Source of the DNA: Shewanella algicola
GTDB taxonomy: Bacteria; Pseudomonadota; Gammaproteobacteria; Enterobacterales; Shewanellaceae
DNA length: 64,000 nt
NCBI RefSeq assembly: GCF_014648035.1
Contig: NZ_BMQI01000015.1
Location: forward strand, 27,714 to 91,713
Direction: 5' to 3'
Under the pieces are notes generated by a model, which saw only the letters and a list, made by a program, of their open reading frames with translations, had not been told where the DNA came from and made no database searches. The first letter of the stretch is position 1; each line of letters opens with the position of its first letter. A program made the position numbers and the translations under genes. Positions 8,901-19,634 of the stretch are shown here, piece after piece.

Positions 8901-8910
8901 AAAAACTCCT

Positions 8911-9837
8911 TTATTCGGTTAATGCTGCAAATGAAGCAACATCATTGACTGCTTGAGCGGATATCGATTTATTAATTCTTTTTGTTAAACCCGTTAACAC
9001 TTTACCTGGACCGCACTCAACTAAATTTGTAACACCTTGTGTCGCCATGAACTCAACCGTCTCACTCCAGCGCACAGGACAATATAATTGACGTACTAAT
9101 GCGTCTTTAATCGCCTCGCCTTCTGTGGGCATTGCCACATCAACGTTATTAACCACATTAATCGTTGGCGCAGAAAACGTCACGTTAAGTAACGCTTTAG
9201 CTAATTCATCAGCTGCGGGCTTCATTAACGCACAGTGAGACGGCACACTAACAGGCAAGGCAACAGCCATTTTAGCGCCTGCGGCTTTACACGCAGCGGC
9301 TGCGCGCTCTACTGCGGCTTTTTCACCGGCAATCACGACTTGTCCAGGGCTGTTGTAATTTACAGGGCTCACAACGGCACCTTCAGCAGCTTCTTCACAT
9401 GCAACAGCAATAGCATCATCCGCAAGACCAATAATAGCAAACATCGCACCAGAGCCCGCAGGAACGGCTTGTTGCATTAATTTACCGCGCAATTCAACTA
9501 ATTTAACCGCATCAGTAAACTCAATCACACCAGCACACACTAACGCTGAGTATTCACCTAAGCTGTGACCTGCAAGTAATGAAGGCATCGGTTTGTTTGA
9601 TGCTTGATAAGCGCGCCAAATAGCAACACTTGCAGTTAATAACGCTGGTTGAGTTTTGTCTGTTTCATTTAAGGTTTCTACTGGGCCATTTGCCACAAGA
9701 TCCCATAAATTGTAGCCTAATGCATCACTCGCCTCGGCAAAAGTTTGCCCAATAATCTCGTGAGATTGTGCGAGTTCAGCTAACATTCCTAAGGCCTGAG
9801 AACCCTGACCTGGAAATACAAAAGCAACATTTTCCAT
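8911..9837 (-). CDS. fabD: Malonyl-CoA:ACP transacylase
   Basis: Transfers malonyl from CoA to ACP to supply the elongation unit. The 308-aa protein has FPGQGSQALGM at the N-terminus, the nucleophile elbow AGHSLGEYSAL (Ser near residue 92), the conserved catalytic His in VPSHCALM near 200, and GPGKVLTGL near 280. It sits between fabH (30-bp gap) and fabG (10-bp gap) in the usual order. Confidence 0.97.
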   Translation of the reverse strand: MENVAFVFPGQGSQALGMLAELAQSHEIIGQTFAEASDALGYNLWDLVANGPVETLNETDKTQPALLTASVAIWRAYQASNKPMPSLLAGHSLGEYSALVCAGVIEFTDAVKLVELRGKLMQQAVPAGSGAMFAIIGLADDAIAVACEEAAEGAVVSPVNYNSPGQVVIAGEKAAVERAAAACKAAGAKMAVALPVSVPSHCALMKPAADELAKALLNVTFSAPTINVVNNVDVAMPTEGEAIKDALVRQLYCPVRWSETVEFMATQGVTNLVECGPGKVLTGLTKRINKSISAQAVNDVASFAALTE

Positions 9838-9867
9838 AAACGCTTACCTGTATAAATAAATGAATAA

Positions 9868-10827
9868 TTAAAAACGAATTAACGCACTGCCCCAGGCAAA
9901 ACCGCCACCAAAGGCTTCGAGTAATAATAGGTGTCCGCGTTGAATACGACCATCTCGTACGGCTTCATCAAGCGCGATAGGCACTGAAGCTGCAGAGGTA
10001 TTACCGTGCTTAGCAAGGGTGAGTACCACTTTATCTAAACTCATGCTGAGTTTTTTCGCGGTGGCATTAATAATGCGGAAGTTGGCTTGATGCGGCACTA
10101 ACCAATCAATTTCAGATTTATCGACATTATTGAGGCGTAAGGTTTCAGTAACCACATTCGATAGTTGTGTCACCGCAACTTTAAATACGTCATTGCCTTT
10201 CATGGTCATGAAACTAACGGCTTCTGAACCTTCACCCGAGCGAGGAGGAAAAGCGCACTTTAATAAGTCGCCCTGGCTGCCGTCGGCATAAATATGAGTT
10301 GCAATAATACCTGGGCTATCGCTTGCGCCAATCACGGCTGCGCCAGCACCATCACCAAATAGAATAACGGTTGTTCGATCTGCTGGATCGCACATGCGCG
10401 ACAACACATCTGCGCCTATGACTAATACTTTTTTAGCTGCACCGTTTTTCACAAATTGGTCTGCAACTGACAATGCATATACAAAGCCTGAACACGCAGC
10501 TGCAATATCAAAGGCCGGAATATTCTTAACGCCAAGTAAAGCTTGGATTTCACAGGCAGCTGCCGGGAATGCATTGGTTGCACTGGTTGTGCCGCAAACA
10601 ATCATATCGAGCTCGCTGGCGTCAATGCCGGCCATTTCAAGTGCTTTTAATGCCGCTTGATGGCCCATGGTTGCAACCGACTCATCTGTAGCAGCGATTC
10701 GCCGCTCAGAGATACCAGTTCTATCAACAATCCATTGGTCATTGGTTTCAACCATTTTTTCGAGATCTTGATTGCTACGTACTTGCACAGGCAGATAGCT
10801 GCCCGTTCCGAGAATTTTTGTGTGCAT
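9868..10827 (-). CDS. fabH: Beta-ketoacyl-ACP synthase III (KAS III)
   Basis: Starts fatty-acid synthesis by condensing acetyl-CoA with malonyl-ACP. The 319-aa protein has the Cys-His-Asn triad in [12 protein letters not shown] (Cys near 112), [11 protein letters not shown] (His near 246) and [11 protein letters not shown] (Asn near 276). [10 protein letters not shown] lies near 183. It starts 8 bp after the plsX stop without a strong ribosome site of its own, suggesting coupling to plsX translation. Confidence 0.97.
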   Translation of the reverse strand: MHTKILGTGSYLPVQVRSNQDLEKMVETNDQWIVDRTGISERRIAATDESVATMGHQAALKALEMAGIDASELDMIVCGTTSATNAFPAAACEIQALLGVKNIPAFDIAAACSGFVYALSVADQFVKNGAAKKVLVIGADVLSRMCDPADRTTVILFGDGAGAAVIGASDSPGIIATHIYADGSQGDLLKCAFPPRSGEGSEAVSFMTMKGNDVFKVAVTQLSNVVTETLRLNNVDKSEIDWLVPHQANFRIINATAKKLSMSLDKVVLTLAKHGNTSAASVPIALDEAVRDGRIQRGHLLLLEAFGGGFAWGSALIRF

Positions 10828-10835
10828 ATATGAGA

Positions 10836-11864
10836 TCAGCTATTGATGTCTAAAAGAATCGACTCCAAACGATCTTTAATCATTTCAGGAAGACGACGTT
10901 TTGCTTCTGTTGCTGCTAAATTTAATGCTTGTAAAAATGCAGCTTCATCCGCGTTACCATGACTCTTTACTACTATTCCGCGCAATCCTATCAGACTTGC
11001 ACCATTATAGTGGTCGGGGTTCATCTTACTGAGAACAGCTTGTATGTGTGGAGCGATGAGTTTGGAGAGTAAACGAACAAAAAAGCCGTCTTTTAAACCG
11101 CGCTTTAATTGGTGCACTAATAACTTGGCAATGCCTTCAGAAGTTTTTAGGGTAATATTACCCACAAAACCATCACAAACAATCACATCCACGTTACCGG
11201 TATATATTTCATCGCCTTCAACAAAACCAATGTAATTGATTTGATCAGTATGTTGAAGCAACTGACCTGCTTGTTGAACTTGATCGTTACCTTTTACTTC
11301 TTCAATGCCTACGTTTAATAGTGCCACTTTCGGGCGTGCTTTTTTATGGACAGCTTCACATAACACTGATCCCATAATGGCAAATTGAAATAAGGCTTCT
11401 GAATCGCAAGACACATTTGCGCCTAAATCGAGTAAATAAACCGGCTTGCCCGTCATTGCGGGTAAACAAGACACTAACGCAGGTCTATCAATGCCTGGTA
11501 AGGTTTTTAATAACACCTTAGCCATTGCCATTAACGCGCCTGTGTTCCCAGCACTCACACAGGCGGCCGCTTTTCCGTCACGTACTAATTCAAGCGCAAG
11601 TCTCATCGAGCTGTTTTTACGAGAACGCAAAGCATGAACGGGCCTATCACACATTGTGACAACTTCGGTAGTGTGAATTATTTCGATACGATCAAGATAA
11701 GTTGAGGGAGTTTCAGGTAGATATTTTTGTATTTCGGTTTGATTACCAACCAAAATAATTTTGAGGGTGCTATGAAATTTCAATGCCTGCATCGCTGCAG
11801 GCACTGTCACGTGGGGACCGTGATCGCCCCCCATCGCATCTAACGCAAGCGTCAGATTTGTCAT
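10836..11864 (-). CDS. plsX: Phosphate acyltransferase PlsX
   Basis: Converts acyl-ACP to acyl-phosphate, the donor used by PlsY for phospholipid synthesis. The 342-aa protein has [18 protein letters not shown] at the N-terminus, [13 protein letters not shown] near 85, [10 protein letters not shown] near 104, and the C-terminal [14 protein letters not shown]. Peripheral membrane enzyme. It follows rpmF by 15 bp, as in E. coli, linking ribosome protein and lipid supply. Confidence 0.96.
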   Translation of the reverse strand: MTNLTLALDAMGGDHGPHVTVPAAMQALKFHSTLKIILVGNQTEIQKYLPETPSTYLDRIEIIHTTEVVTMCDRPVHALRSRKNSSMRLALELVRDGKAAACVSAGNTGALMAMAKVLLKTLPGIDRPALVSCLPAMTGKPVYLLDLGANVSCDSEALFQFAIMGSVLCEAVHKKARPKVALLNVGIEEVKGNDQVQQAGQLLQHTDQINYIGFVEGDEIYTGNVDVIVCDGFVGNITLKTSEGIAKLLVHQLKRGLKDGFFVRLLSKLIAPHIQAVLSKMNPDHYNGASLIGLRGIVVKSHGNADEAAFLQALNLAATEAKRRLPEMIKDRLESILLDINS

Positions 11865-11879
11865 CAGATAGTCAACAAA

Positions 11880-12050
11880 TTACTTGTTGATTACCTTTTT
11901 ACCGCGGTAAAAACCATCAGCAGTCACGTTGTGACGTAGATGTAATTCACCGCTAGTCGCGTCTACAGATAATTGAGCAGTGCTCAATGCATCATGTGAA
12001 CGACGCATGCCGCGCTTTGAACGTGATTTTTTATTCTGTTGTACAGCCAT
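11880..12050 (-). CDS. rpmF: 50S ribosomal protein L32
   Basis: A 56-aa basic protein starting [20 protein letters not shown] and ending GKKVINK. This is the L32 pattern (N-terminal [16 protein letters not shown], then a HHVT/RHNVT-like segment and a GFYRGKKV ending). It lacks the zinc cysteines found in some L32 types. It lies 18 bp after yceD and 15 bp before plsX, the conserved gammaproteobacterial order. It is shorter than common ORF cut-offs but clearly real. Confidence 0.95.
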   Translation of the reverse strand: MAVQQNKKSRSKRGMRRSHDALSTAQLSVDATSGELHLRHNVTADGFYRGKKVINK

Positions 12051-12068
12051 TTGACCTGTCTCCTACGA

Positions 12069-12593
12069 TTACTTGCTCTTCAGTTTTTCTAACACTGCAA
12101 ACGGATTTGGACGCTCCTCTTGAGCGGGGTCGATCTCGCCTACAACTACATCTTTCGATCCCTGGCTGCAATCAGTATCTTCATGCATAGGGATGATAGG
12201 CATAGCGACTATCAATTCATCTTCAATCAATTGATGCAGACGTACTTCACCAATCTCATTACACTCAATTGGGTCATACGCATCCGGGAGCTCATCGATT
12301 TCTGCCTCAGTCCGACAAGGACTAAAACAAAAGTCGACCGTAACCTCGGTAGTAAATTGTGTCATGCAACGTTGACATAGCAGAGTGAGCTCCGTCACAG
12401 CCTTCCCGCGAAGGTAGACTATCCCCTGTAAATCGACGCCACATTCCAACGACACAACTACGTCGGAACAGTCGCCGGCACATAACTCGCTTAATCGCTT
12501 TAGTTGCTTACCTGGCACATAACCTTCATAACGAAGGCCGCTTGAGGCAGCGCGTATAGGATCAATTGAAACCGGTATCTTTACTGTTTGCAT
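12069..12593 (-). CDS. yceD: YceD/DUF177 family protein, 23S rRNA accumulation factor
   Basis: A 174-aa protein with the DUF177 zinc-like pair C-x2-C in LLCQRCMTQF (near residue 93) and acidic patches in the second half. In E. coli and plants YceD is needed for normal 23S rRNA accumulation, and it is always beside rpmF. It is the first gene of the cluster, divergent from the maf-like gene, with a 249-bp intergenic region that must hold the cluster promoter. Confidence 0.9.
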   Translation of the reverse strand: MQTVKIPVSIDPIRAASSGLRYEGYVPGKQLKRLSELCAGDCSDVVVSLECGVDLQGIVYLRGKAVTELTLLCQRCMTQFTTEVTVDFCFSPCRTEAEIDELPDAYDPIECNEIGEVRLHQLIEDELIVAMPIIPMHEDTDCSQGSKDVVVGEIDPAQEERPNPFAVLEKLKSK

Positions 12594-12842
12594 AAGGCGC
12601 GCATATTATAGTTTGAAAACGCTGGAGTCAAAGAAAATTTCCGTAAAAATACGGCAACCTCACCTAACACTGATTATTTAGGTACTCTTTTATCCGGCAT
12701 TGAATTTGAAAGTTGGCAAATTTTACCGAACCAAACCCCATCACACAAGCATTACTCGGTGAAAAATACTCCATTTAACCCAATGAATGCAGTAAACTGC
12801 ACAATAATCAATTATTGACCACGGATCAGTGAAATAAAATTT

Positions 12843-13460
12843 ATGAATTTCAATATTGTACTCGCATCGACCTCACCATTCCGTCTACAGTTATTACAGA
12901 AATTAATGCTCACATTTGACTGCGTTAACCCAGATATAGACGAATCACCTCTGCAAAACGAAACAGCTACAGCATTAGTACAACGTTTAGCTGAACAAAA
13001 AGCGCTCGCAGGGGCAAAATTAACACCCCATACAGAGACGACGGAATTAATTATTGGCTCAGATCAAGTTGCGGTAATCAACGGCCAGATCATGGGTAAA
13101 CCTTATTCGGTCGACAATGCAATAGCCCAGCTTACGGCGGCATCAGGTCAAGCCATTACGTTTTATACTGGACTTGCGGTATATAACAAAACAACCAAAC
13201 AAATGTTGTCGTGCATCGAACCTTTTATCGTTCATTTTAAAACGTTATCCCAAGCACAGATCCGTAATTACGTCGAAGTGGAACAACCACTTTATTGTGC
13301 TGGCAGTTTTAAGAGTGAAGGACTCGGAATTGCATTGTTTAGCCGCCTAGAAGGTGATGACCCCAATACCTTGATTGGTTTGCCACTGATTAAGCTAATT
13401 GATTTGCTACAACAGCAGGGTTTAGATGTGTTAAGCAAGTCATCAGTGATGAGAAGTTAG
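12843..13460 (+). CDS. yceF: Maf family nucleotide pyrophosphatase (YceF type)
   Basis: Hydrolyses non-canonical or modified nucleoside triphosphates; the YceF subgroup prefers 7-methyl-GTP. The 205-aa protein begins with the family motif [15 protein letters not shown]. It has the catalytic Asp in [10 protein letters not shown] near residue 75, GKPYSVDNA, and the C-terminal [13 protein letters not shown]. It is divergent from yceD, the same arrangement as in E. coli, which supports the YceF rather than YhdE subtype. Confidence 0.9.
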   Translation: MNFNIVLASTSPFRLQLLQKLMLTFDCVNPDIDESPLQNETATALVQRLAEQKALAGAKLTPHTETTELIIGSDQVAVINGQIMGKPYSVDNAIAQLTAASGQAITFYTGLAVYNKTTKQMLSCIEPFIVHFKTLSQAQIRNYVEVEQPLYCAGSFKSEGLGIALFSRLEGDDPNTLIGLPLIKLIDLLQQQGLDVLSKSSVMRS

Positions 13461-13556
13461 TCTTAAATAATAAGTAGGCGGGAAGTAAACAGATTTTACA
13501 AAAAAGCAGTGTGTAAATGAGGGCTTTCAATCAATATCATGAAGCCCAACATCATA

Positions 13557-14225
13557 TTACAAGTAATCACGGATTGCAGAAGGGCTATTTACAATAGCCA
13601 AAGGCTGAAGCCTTTGTAGTCGAGCTTCATCATGAGCGCCGTAACTCACCCCAATACTGGCCATATTAGCGTTATTGGCCATGGTTAAATCATGAATGGA
13701 ATCACCAATCATGATGGCTTTATCGGCCGTCACATCAAAATGACTCAATAAAGCATGGAGCATTTCTGGATGCGGTTTACTTTGTGCATCACTGGCACAA
13801 CGTGATGCATGAAAATACTGATTGAGCCCAGTCAATTCAAGTACCTTATCTAACCCTTCCCGTGCTTTGCCTGTTGCGATAGCTAATTGATAACCCGCTT
13901 CATGCAATTGTTTAATCAACGCTTCCACCCCGTCAAATAACGGTGTTGGATAATCGCTCGCAACATGATGGCGACGGTAACAATCAATAATCTGTTGATG
14001 GTTTTGATGCTCGCTAAACAAAATCGGCATAATGCTCGGCAAAGACAATCCAATCACATCTCTCACTTGTTGTTCAGTAGGCACTGTTAACGCTAACTCT
14101 TGCGCCACACTTTGCATGCAAGTGACAATTTTACCGACTGTGTCCATTAATGTGCCATCCCAATCAAAGATGACTAAATCAAATGCTTTGTCTTGACTCT
14201 TCACGTTATGCCTTATTTTCTTCAT
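13557..14225 (-). CDS. HAD-superfamily phosphatase (phosphoglycolate phosphatase-like)
   Basis: A 222-aa HAD hydrolase. Motif I is VIFDWDGTLMDT (residues 18-29), with both catalytic aspartates. Motif II Thr lies in LAIATGKAREGLD, motif III Lys in CASDAQSKPHPEML, and motif IV is MIGDSIHDL. The alpha-helical cap between residues 30 and 100 places it in the Gph/YjjG group. Substrate unknown. It lies 20 bp downstream of rluC on the same strand, a pairing common in gammaproteobacteria, so it is probably cotranscribed. Confidence 0.85.
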   Translation of the reverse strand: MKKIRHNVKSQDKAFDLVIFDWDGTLMDTVGKIVTCMQSVAQELALTVPTEQQVRDVIGLSLPSIMPILFSEHQNHQQIIDCYRRHHVASDYPTPLFDGVEALIKQLHEAGYQLAIATGKAREGLDKVLELTGLNQYFHASRCASDAQSKPHPEMLHALLSHFDVTADKAIMIGDSIHDLTMANNANMASIGVSYGAHDEARLQRLQPLAIVNSPSAIRDYL

Positions 14226-14245
14226 TCAACACACAACAATCTTGC

Positions 14246-15202
14246 TTAAGTGCGTTTAAGCTTATCCAATGTATTGAGTAATACTTCGTCTAATGGTGCT
14301 TTGACCTGCATGATTTCGTTGTTTTCAGGATGAGTAAACTTAAGCTCAGCCGCGTGTAAAAACAAGCGGTCCAAACCTAATGCTCTCATACTGTCATCAA
14401 ATTGCTGCTCGCTGTATTTATCATCGCAAGCAATCGCATGACCTGCATACTGGCAGTGAACACGAATTTGGTGCGTACGCCCAGTCACAGGACTGGCTTT
14501 TACCAAAGTACACCCTTGATAGCGTTGCATGATTTTGTAGCGCGTTTCAGACTCTTTACCCTCTTTATTAACCCGCATAATACGCTCACCCGACTTTAGA
14601 GTAATTTTAAGCAGAGGCGCTTTGATTACTTTATCGGTGGCTTGCCAATCACCACGAACCAAGGCTAAATAATCTTTTTGCATGGTTTTACTGCGCAGTT
14701 GCTCGTGTAAATGCTTTAATGCACTGCGTTTTTTAGCAACAAGTAACACACCTGATGTATCTTTATCTAAGCGGTGAACTAGCTCTAAAAACTTTTGTTG
14801 CGGCCGCAGTGAGCGTAAACCTTCAATTACGCCATAGTCCACACCACTGCCGCCATGCACAGCAATACCTGCCGGTTTGTTCATAACGATTAAATGATTG
14901 TCTTCGTGGATAATTCGATCTTCAAGTTGCGATACTCGAGATAAATTTGCCGACGGTGCAGTGCGATGGTCTTTCTCGGCGATGCGCACCGGCGGAACAC
15001 GCACGATGTCACCAATCTGTAATTTGTATTCTGGCTTAATGCGCTTTTTATTAACACGCACTTCTCCCTTACGCACAATCCGATAGATCATGCTTTTCGG
15101 TACGCCTTTTAATTTAGTCAGCAAAAAATTATCGATGCGTTGTTCAAAATGATCTTCGTCGATAGTTACGTATTCAACTTGGGGGGTGGTTTGAGTATTC
15201 AT
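14246..15202 (-). CDS. rluC: 23S rRNA pseudouridine(955/2504/2580) synthase
   Basis: Modifies three uridines of 23S rRNA. The 318-aa protein has an N-terminal S4 RNA-binding domain (about residues 18-80, with GEVRVNKKRIKPEYKLQIGD) and the RluA-family catalytic motif VHRLDKDTSGVLLVAKK near 140, with the catalytic Asp. GRTHQIRVH lies near 240. It is divergent from rne, as in E. coli, and this conserved pairing supports RluC over RluD or RluA. Confidence 0.95.
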   Translation of the reverse strand: MNTQTTPQVEYVTIDEDHFEQRIDNFLLTKLKGVPKSMIYRIVRKGEVRVNKKRIKPEYKLQIGDIVRVPPVRIAEKDHRTAPSANLSRVSQLEDRIIHEDNHLIVMNKPAGIAVHGGSGVDYGVIEGLRSLRPQQKFLELVHRLDKDTSGVLLVAKKRSALKHLHEQLRSKTMQKDYLALVRGDWQATDKVIKAPLLKITLKSGERIMRVNKEGKESETRYKIMQRYQGCTLVKASPVTGRTHQIRVHCQYAGHAIACDDKYSEQQFDDSMRALGLDRLFLHAAELKFTHPENNEIMQVKAPLDEVLLNTLDKLKRT

Positions 15203-15741
15203 GATGCGCCATATAGTAGTAACCGCAATAGTGTACCTTATCTTGCAAATGATTGGCTATTGCCATAGTAGACTTGAAATAAATACACGAAAGAATATGG
15301 GCTTTTGATTGATGAAAATAGCGTTTGTTGCTATATTTGCGCTCAGGTTGAGAGTAAACAGTGGATAAAGTGTTCACAACTTTCACCAAATGCGAAAAAA
15401 CTGCAATTAAAAAAATGAGCTTTATCGGTAGCAAACCATTGATTTGCAAATTGTATTTAAATAAAAAACGACAAGAAACGTTTCGACAATTAAACCGTAA
15501 GTTTTCAGTAAAGATTTCAATTTAACTGCAGTAAATCGCCCCAAATTCGAACAATATTTTAGCTTGTTATCAAACAAACCGATTCGACTTGGGCATTAAC
15601 GGATTAAATACCATAATTTATGGGGTTGGTTGTAATTCAACGAATTCCTTGTTTTTGTAGATATTAGAAAATAAGCCATAAATAGGATGCGACACGCAGC
15701 GACTGCGTTTTACAGCAATGAGCACCTAATTGCCTGGATCT
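15203..15741. other. Long rluC-rne intergenic region (rne promoter/leader)
   Basis: About 540 AT-rich bp with no supportable gene. It must contain the rluC and rne promoters. E. coli rne also has an unusually long leader. I cannot place the promoters confidently. Confidence 0.6.
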
Positions 15742-15771
15742 AACCGTGAGGTTATACCGATTAATTCAGGC
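15732..15771 (+). promoter_or_regulatory. rne5-like autoregulatory hairpin in the rne 5' UTR
   Basis: The perfect hairpin AACC-GTGA-GGTT (15742-15753) is enclosed by an outer pairing GCCTG (15732-15736) with CAGGC (15767-15771). The core AACCGTGAGGTT is the same string as in the hp2 element of the E. coli rne leader, through which RNase E represses its own mRNA. It lies about 75 nt upstream of the rne ATG. Identity of the core is read from the sequence; the function is transferred from E. coli. Confidence 0.75.
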
Positions 15772-15828
15772 CCGTAATGCAAAAAGATCGTGTTGTTTGA
15801 TGACCTCATTTAGAAGAATCACGTCATC

Positions 15829-18800
15829 ATGAAACGTATGTTAATTAATGCAACTCAATCAGAAGAGTTGCGTGTTGCCCTAGTAGATGGGCAACAACTG
15901 TATGATCTAGATATCGAAAGTCCTGGTCACGAACAGAAAAAATCAAATATCTATAAAGGTAAAATCACTCGTGTAGAACCCTCACTTGAAGCGGCGTTTG
16001 TTGATTATGGCGCAGACCGCCATGGTTTCTTACCGCTGAAAGAAATTGCCCGCGAATACTTCCCTAAAGGTTATTCTTTCCAAGGTCGTCCTAACATCAA
16101 AGAAGTGGTGCAGGAAGGTCAAGAAGTTATCGTGCAAATCGATAAAGAAGAGCGTGGTAACAAAGGTGCTGCACTAACAACCTTTATCAGTTTAGCGGGT
16201 TCTTACTTAGTCCTTATGCCGAATAACCCACGTGCTGGCGGTATTTCTCGTCGTATTGAAGGTGATGAGCGTACCGAATTAAAAGAAGCGATGTCTGAGC
16301 TTGAAGTGCCAAATGGCATGGGCTTAATTGTGCGTACCGCAGGTGTAGGTAAAGAATCTACCGAATTAAAATGGGACTTAAAAGTTCTACAGCACCACTG
16401 GGATGCCATTCAAGAAGCCGCACAAAGTAAAGCTGCGCCATTCTTAATTCATCAAGAAAGTAACGTCATTGTTCGTGCAATTCGTGATTATTTACGTCGC
16501 GATGTTGGCGAAATCCTTATCGATCACCCACGTATATACGAAGAAGCTAAACTGCACATAGGTTTAGTTCGCCCTGATTTCGTAGAGCGTGTTAAGCAAT
16601 ATGAATCAGAAGTGCCTTTATTTACTCACTTCCAAATTGAGTCGCAAATTGAATCTGCGTTCCAACGTGAAGTGCGCTTACCTTCTGGTGGCTCAATCGT
16701 TATTGACCCTACTGAAGCTCTGACATCAATTGATATTAACTCAGCGCGCGCCACTAAAGGCGGCGACATTGAAGAAACCGCATTAAACACCAACCTTGAA
16801 GCTGCTGATGAAATTGCCCGTCAATTACGTCTACGCGATTTAGGTGGTTTAGTGGTTATCGACTTTATCGACATGACGCCTGTTCGTCATCAACGTGAAG
16901 TTGAAAACCGTATGCGTGATGCCGTACATCATGACCGTGCACGTGTGCAATTAGGCCGTATATCTCGTTTTGGCCTAATGGAAATGTCACGTCAACGCCT
17001 ACGTCCTTCATTAGAAGAATCTGCAGCGCATTTATGCCCACGCTGTCATGGTCAGGGCACGATCCGTAGTACCGAATCGCTAGCGTTATCTATTTTACGT
17101 TTAATGGAAGAAGAAGCCATTAAAGAAAATACCACTCAAATCGAAGCCATTGTGCCGGTTGATGTGGCGGCATTCTTGTTAAACGAAAAACGTAAAGCAA
17201 TCCGTATTACTGAAGAGCGTCATGAAGTTGAAGTGTACATCATTCCAGATGCACACATGCAAACGCCAGATTACCGTGTTGTTCGTCGTAAGAACGATGA
17301 TGAAGTGAGCGAATCTAGCTACAAGCGTGTTGAAAAGCCGTCATCAACATTATACGAACCACGCAAACTTGAACGTGCAGCCTCTCCAGAGCCAGCATTA
17401 AAAGGCTTTGCAGCGCCACAAAAAGCAACACCTGTTGAAGCGGCCCCAACTCAGGCTCCTGCAGCTAAAGCAGCTGTTGCGGCAACGCCGTCTCAACCAG
17501 GATTTTTTGCTCGAATCGCGTCGGCAATTAGTGCATTCTTTTCAACTAATGACAGCGAAGCGAAAGAGACGAAGCCTGCTGCGCCAGCAAAAGGTGCATC
17601 ACAAACGAATAATCGTCGTCCTCGTCGTAATGACAGCCGCAACGAAAACAGCAATCGCAACTCAAGCCGCAACGACAACCGTCGTCAACGTAATGACAGC
17701 GATAAAGCGAAAGACGCTAATGAGCTACGTACTCGTAATAAGCGTAACGATCGTAACAGCAAAAACAATGCACAAGACGACAACGCTAAAAACAAGCCGC
17801 GTAATGAGAAAACGGACAAAGCGCTACAGCAGACCAATAAGCCAAAAGCTGCAGAGGCCAAGGCAAGCACTGAGAAGTCTCCTAAGCAAGAAGCCGCTCG
17901 TGAGCGTCGTCAACGTCGCAACATGCGTCGCAAAGTACGTATTGAAAACGAGCAAAGTGAAGTTGTTACCGCTAAAGCGGCTAACGCAGACGAAGCCAAT
18001 AACACTGCAACTGATAAACCAGCAATAGTTGATGCACCTGAAGTTAAAACAGCTGAACCTAAAGCCACTGAAGAAAAAGTAGATACAAGACCTGCACGCG
18101 GTCGTCGCCAGCCACGTAAAGACAGAAGTGAGCAAGCAGACAAACAGACTAAGCCAACTACAAACTCTGAAGCGACAGACACGGCTGAAAAAGCCGTTAA
18201 AGACGTCACAGAAGATGCTGCCGCTGTAGAGACTGCAGAAGTCAAAGTGGAAACACAAACCAAATCGGATAACGCTGAGCAAACAACCTCTGCGCTAAAC
18301 GATTCGGTTAAAGATACCACTGAAACAGCTAACACAGTCGTTACCGCACAAGAAGCCGTCAATGACGATTCAACAGAAAGCAGCGACAGCGAATCTGATG
18401 ACGCAAAAGGCGAAGGCCGTGAAGGTCAACGTCGTAGTCGTCGCAGCCCACGTCACCTACGTGCTGCTGGTCAACGTCGTCGCCGAGATGATAATGACAC
18501 AACTCAACAGGCGGTATTTACTTCTGTTGATGAGTTAGAGAAACAGCTCAATGCTGAGCAGTCTAAAGACAATGCTCCTGACGCTAATGCTGAAGACATG
18601 TCAGAAGCAAAAGCTGACACTCAAGCAGTTGAAGCTCCTAAAGCTGCAGAGCCGGTTGTAGAAACAGCAGTTGAAACTCCTAAAGCTGCAGAGCCGGTTG
18701 TAGAAACAGCAGTTGAAGCTCCTAAAGCTGCAGAGCCTGTTGTAGAAACCGCAGTTGAAGCACCAAAGGCTGCAGAGCCTGTTGTAGAAACCGCAGTTGA

Positions 18801-19260
18801 AGCACCTAAGGCTGCAGAGCCTGTTGTAGAAACCGCAGTTGAAGCACCTAAGGCTGCAGAGCCTGTTGTAGAAACCGCAGTTGAAGCACCTAAAGCTGCA
18901 GAACCGGTTGCTGCTGAGTCAGAGGCTCGTGACAAGTCTGCATCTAATGCTTCTGCGCCAATGGCAAAGCCTGCACCAATAGCACGCCAAGTGAAAACTG
19001 AAACAGTTGTTGAGGCCTCGGTTGAAGTTGAAGCGAAAGCTGATACTACAACCCCCGTTGAAACTGCGCCAAAATCGCCTGCTAAAACCAGTCGTTTTGG
19101 TTCAATGGTGTCGTCTGATATGACTAAACCAACAGTAGAAGTTCGTGAACAACAAGCAGTACCGCAAGGTAGAGCTTATGAAGCACAAGCTGAAACCAGT
19201 GCGCCAAAATCAGTGATGTCTAACAGTGCATCATCAGGTATGGCTCGCCCAGGTAAGTAA
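15829..19260 (+). CDS. rne: Ribonuclease E
   Basis: Essential endoribonuclease of mRNA decay, rRNA and tRNA maturation, and scaffold of the degradosome at the inner membrane. The 1143-aa protein has an N-terminal catalytic half: S1 domain around residues 35-120 ([21 protein letters not shown]), the catalytic aspartates in SIDINSA and VVIDFIDM near 305-350, and the zinc-link CPRCHGQG near 405. The C-terminal half (after about 530) is disordered. It contains a short hydrophobic amphipathic segment ([14 protein letters not shown], near 560) matching the membrane-anchoring Segment A, Arg-rich RNA-binding patches, and a stretch of six and a half 14-residue [14 protein letters not shown] repeats (934-1027). 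The start MKRMLIN is that of E. coli. Confidence 0.97.
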   Translation: MKRMLINATQSEELRVALVDGQQLYDLDIESPGHEQKKSNIYKGKITRVEPSLEAAFVDYGADRHGFLPLKEIAREYFPKGYSFQGRPNIKEVVQEGQEVIVQIDKEERGNKGAALTTFISLAGSYLVLMPNNPRAGGISRRIEGDERTELKEAMSELEVPNGMGLIVRTAGVGKESTELKWDLKVLQHHWDAIQEAAQSKAAPFLIHQESNVIVRAIRDYLRRDVGEILIDHPRIYEEAKLHIGLVRPDFVERVKQYESEVPLFTHFQIESQIESAFQREVRLPSGGSIVIDPTEALTSIDINSARATKGGDIEETALNTNLEAADEIARQLRLRDLGGLVVIDFIDMTPVRHQREVENRMRDAVHHDRARVQLGRISRFGLMEMSRQRLRPSLEESAAHLCPRCHGQGTIRSTESLALSILRLMEEEAIKENTTQIEAIVPVDVAAFLLNEKRKAIRITEERHEVEVYIIPDAHMQTPDYRVVRRKNDDEVSESSYKRVEKPSSTLYEPRKLERAASPEPALKGFAAPQKATPVEAAPTQAPAAKAAVAATPSQPGFFARIASAISAFFSTNDSEAKETKPAAPAKGASQTNNRRPRRNDSRNENSNRNSSRNDNRRQRNDSDKAKDANELRTRNKRNDRNSKNNAQDDNAKNKPRNEKTDKALQQTNKPKAAEAKASTEKSPKQEAARERRQRRNMRRKVRIENEQSEVVTAKAANADEANNTATDKPAIVDAPEVKTAEPKATEEKVDTRPARGRRQPRKDRSEQADKQTKPTTNSEATDTAEKAVKDVTEDAAAVETAEVKVETQTKSDNAEQTTSALNDSVKDTTETANTVVTAQEAVNDDSTESSDSESDDAKGEGREGQRRSRRSPRHLRAAGQRRRRDDNDTTQQAVFTSVDELEKQLNAEQSKDNAPDANAEDMSEAKADTQAVEAPKAAEPVVETAVETPKAAEPVVETAVEAPKAAEPVVETAVEAPKAAEPVVETAVEAPKAAEPVVETAVEAPKAAEPVVETAVEAPKAAEPVAAESEARDKSASNASAPMAKPAPIARQVKTETVVEASVEVEAKADTTTPVETAPKSPAKTSRFGSMVSSDMTKPTVEVREQQAVPQGRAYEAQAETSAPKSVMSNSASSGMARPGK
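18631..18912 (+). repeat. 42-bp in-frame tandem repeat in rne
   Basis: Six complete 42-bp units (18631-18882) plus a partial seventh encode the 14-residue unit [14 protein letters not shown] in the disordered RNase E tail. Units 4-6 are almost identical in DNA (CCAAAG versus CCTAAG is the main change), which indicates recent slippage. Copy number should differ between strains. Confidence 0.95.
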
Positions 19261-19292
19261 TATCACTAAAAGTGATTACACTTGTTGATTTT

Positions 19293-19319
19293 AAAAGCCA
19301 TGCTTAGCATGGCTTTTTT
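19293..19319 (+). terminator. Intrinsic terminator after rne
   Basis: An 11-bp stem AAAAGCCATGC/GCATGGCTTTT with loop TTA and a T6 tail lies 33 bp past the rne stop. Confidence 0.9.
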
Positions 19320-19376
19320 GTGGGTTTTTTAAAGGTTGTTTTCGCAGATGTCACACGCAGAACATTATCGCTGAAT

Positions 19377-19414
19377 AAAAAAAGGGGCAATTGATATTCA
19401 ATCGCCCCTTTTTT
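19377..19414. terminator. Second, symmetric terminator between rne and msrBA
   Basis: Seven A, then GGGGC and ATTGA pair with TCAAT and GCCCC followed by T6, with single A/C mismatches. It works on either strand. It lies 60 bp after the rne terminator and about 220 bp past the end of msrBA, so it may back up either gene. Confidence 0.75.
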
Positions 19415-19415
19415 G

Positions 19416-19634
19416 TCATCTAATGACAAGTACTACTACTTAACCTGAACTTGGGATAAGGGATGAACTGATGTTATTTAAAATCAACAGTTAACCCAAC
19501 TCACTTTCAAGCTTGTCATTTGTTAGCTAATAAGGCTAATTGACACTTACAATAGCTAGCCTATTGTAAGCCGAATCAACGCAGTTAGCAGGGTAAAGGA
19601 CTGTTTGAAAGGCGTTTATTATCCCGAGATCAGG
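19416..19634. other. rne-msrBA intergenic remainder with an isolated inverted repeat
   Basis: No gene. It contains a perfect 10-bp inverted repeat, CTTACAATAG (19546-19555) and CTATTGTAAG (19561-19570), with a 5-nt loop CTAGC. There is no T-run, so it is not an obvious terminator. Confidence 0.6.

Noticed and set aside
13461..13556. Terminator between yceF and the HAD gene
   Set aside because: GGGCTT/AAGCCC can pair, but around a 15-nt loop and without a T-run.
17408..18935. Several 60-200-codon frames on both strands inside rne
   Set aside because: They are shadows of the biased, repetitive RNase E tail; the long minus-strand frame at 18621-18935 is just the complement of the 42-bp repeat.
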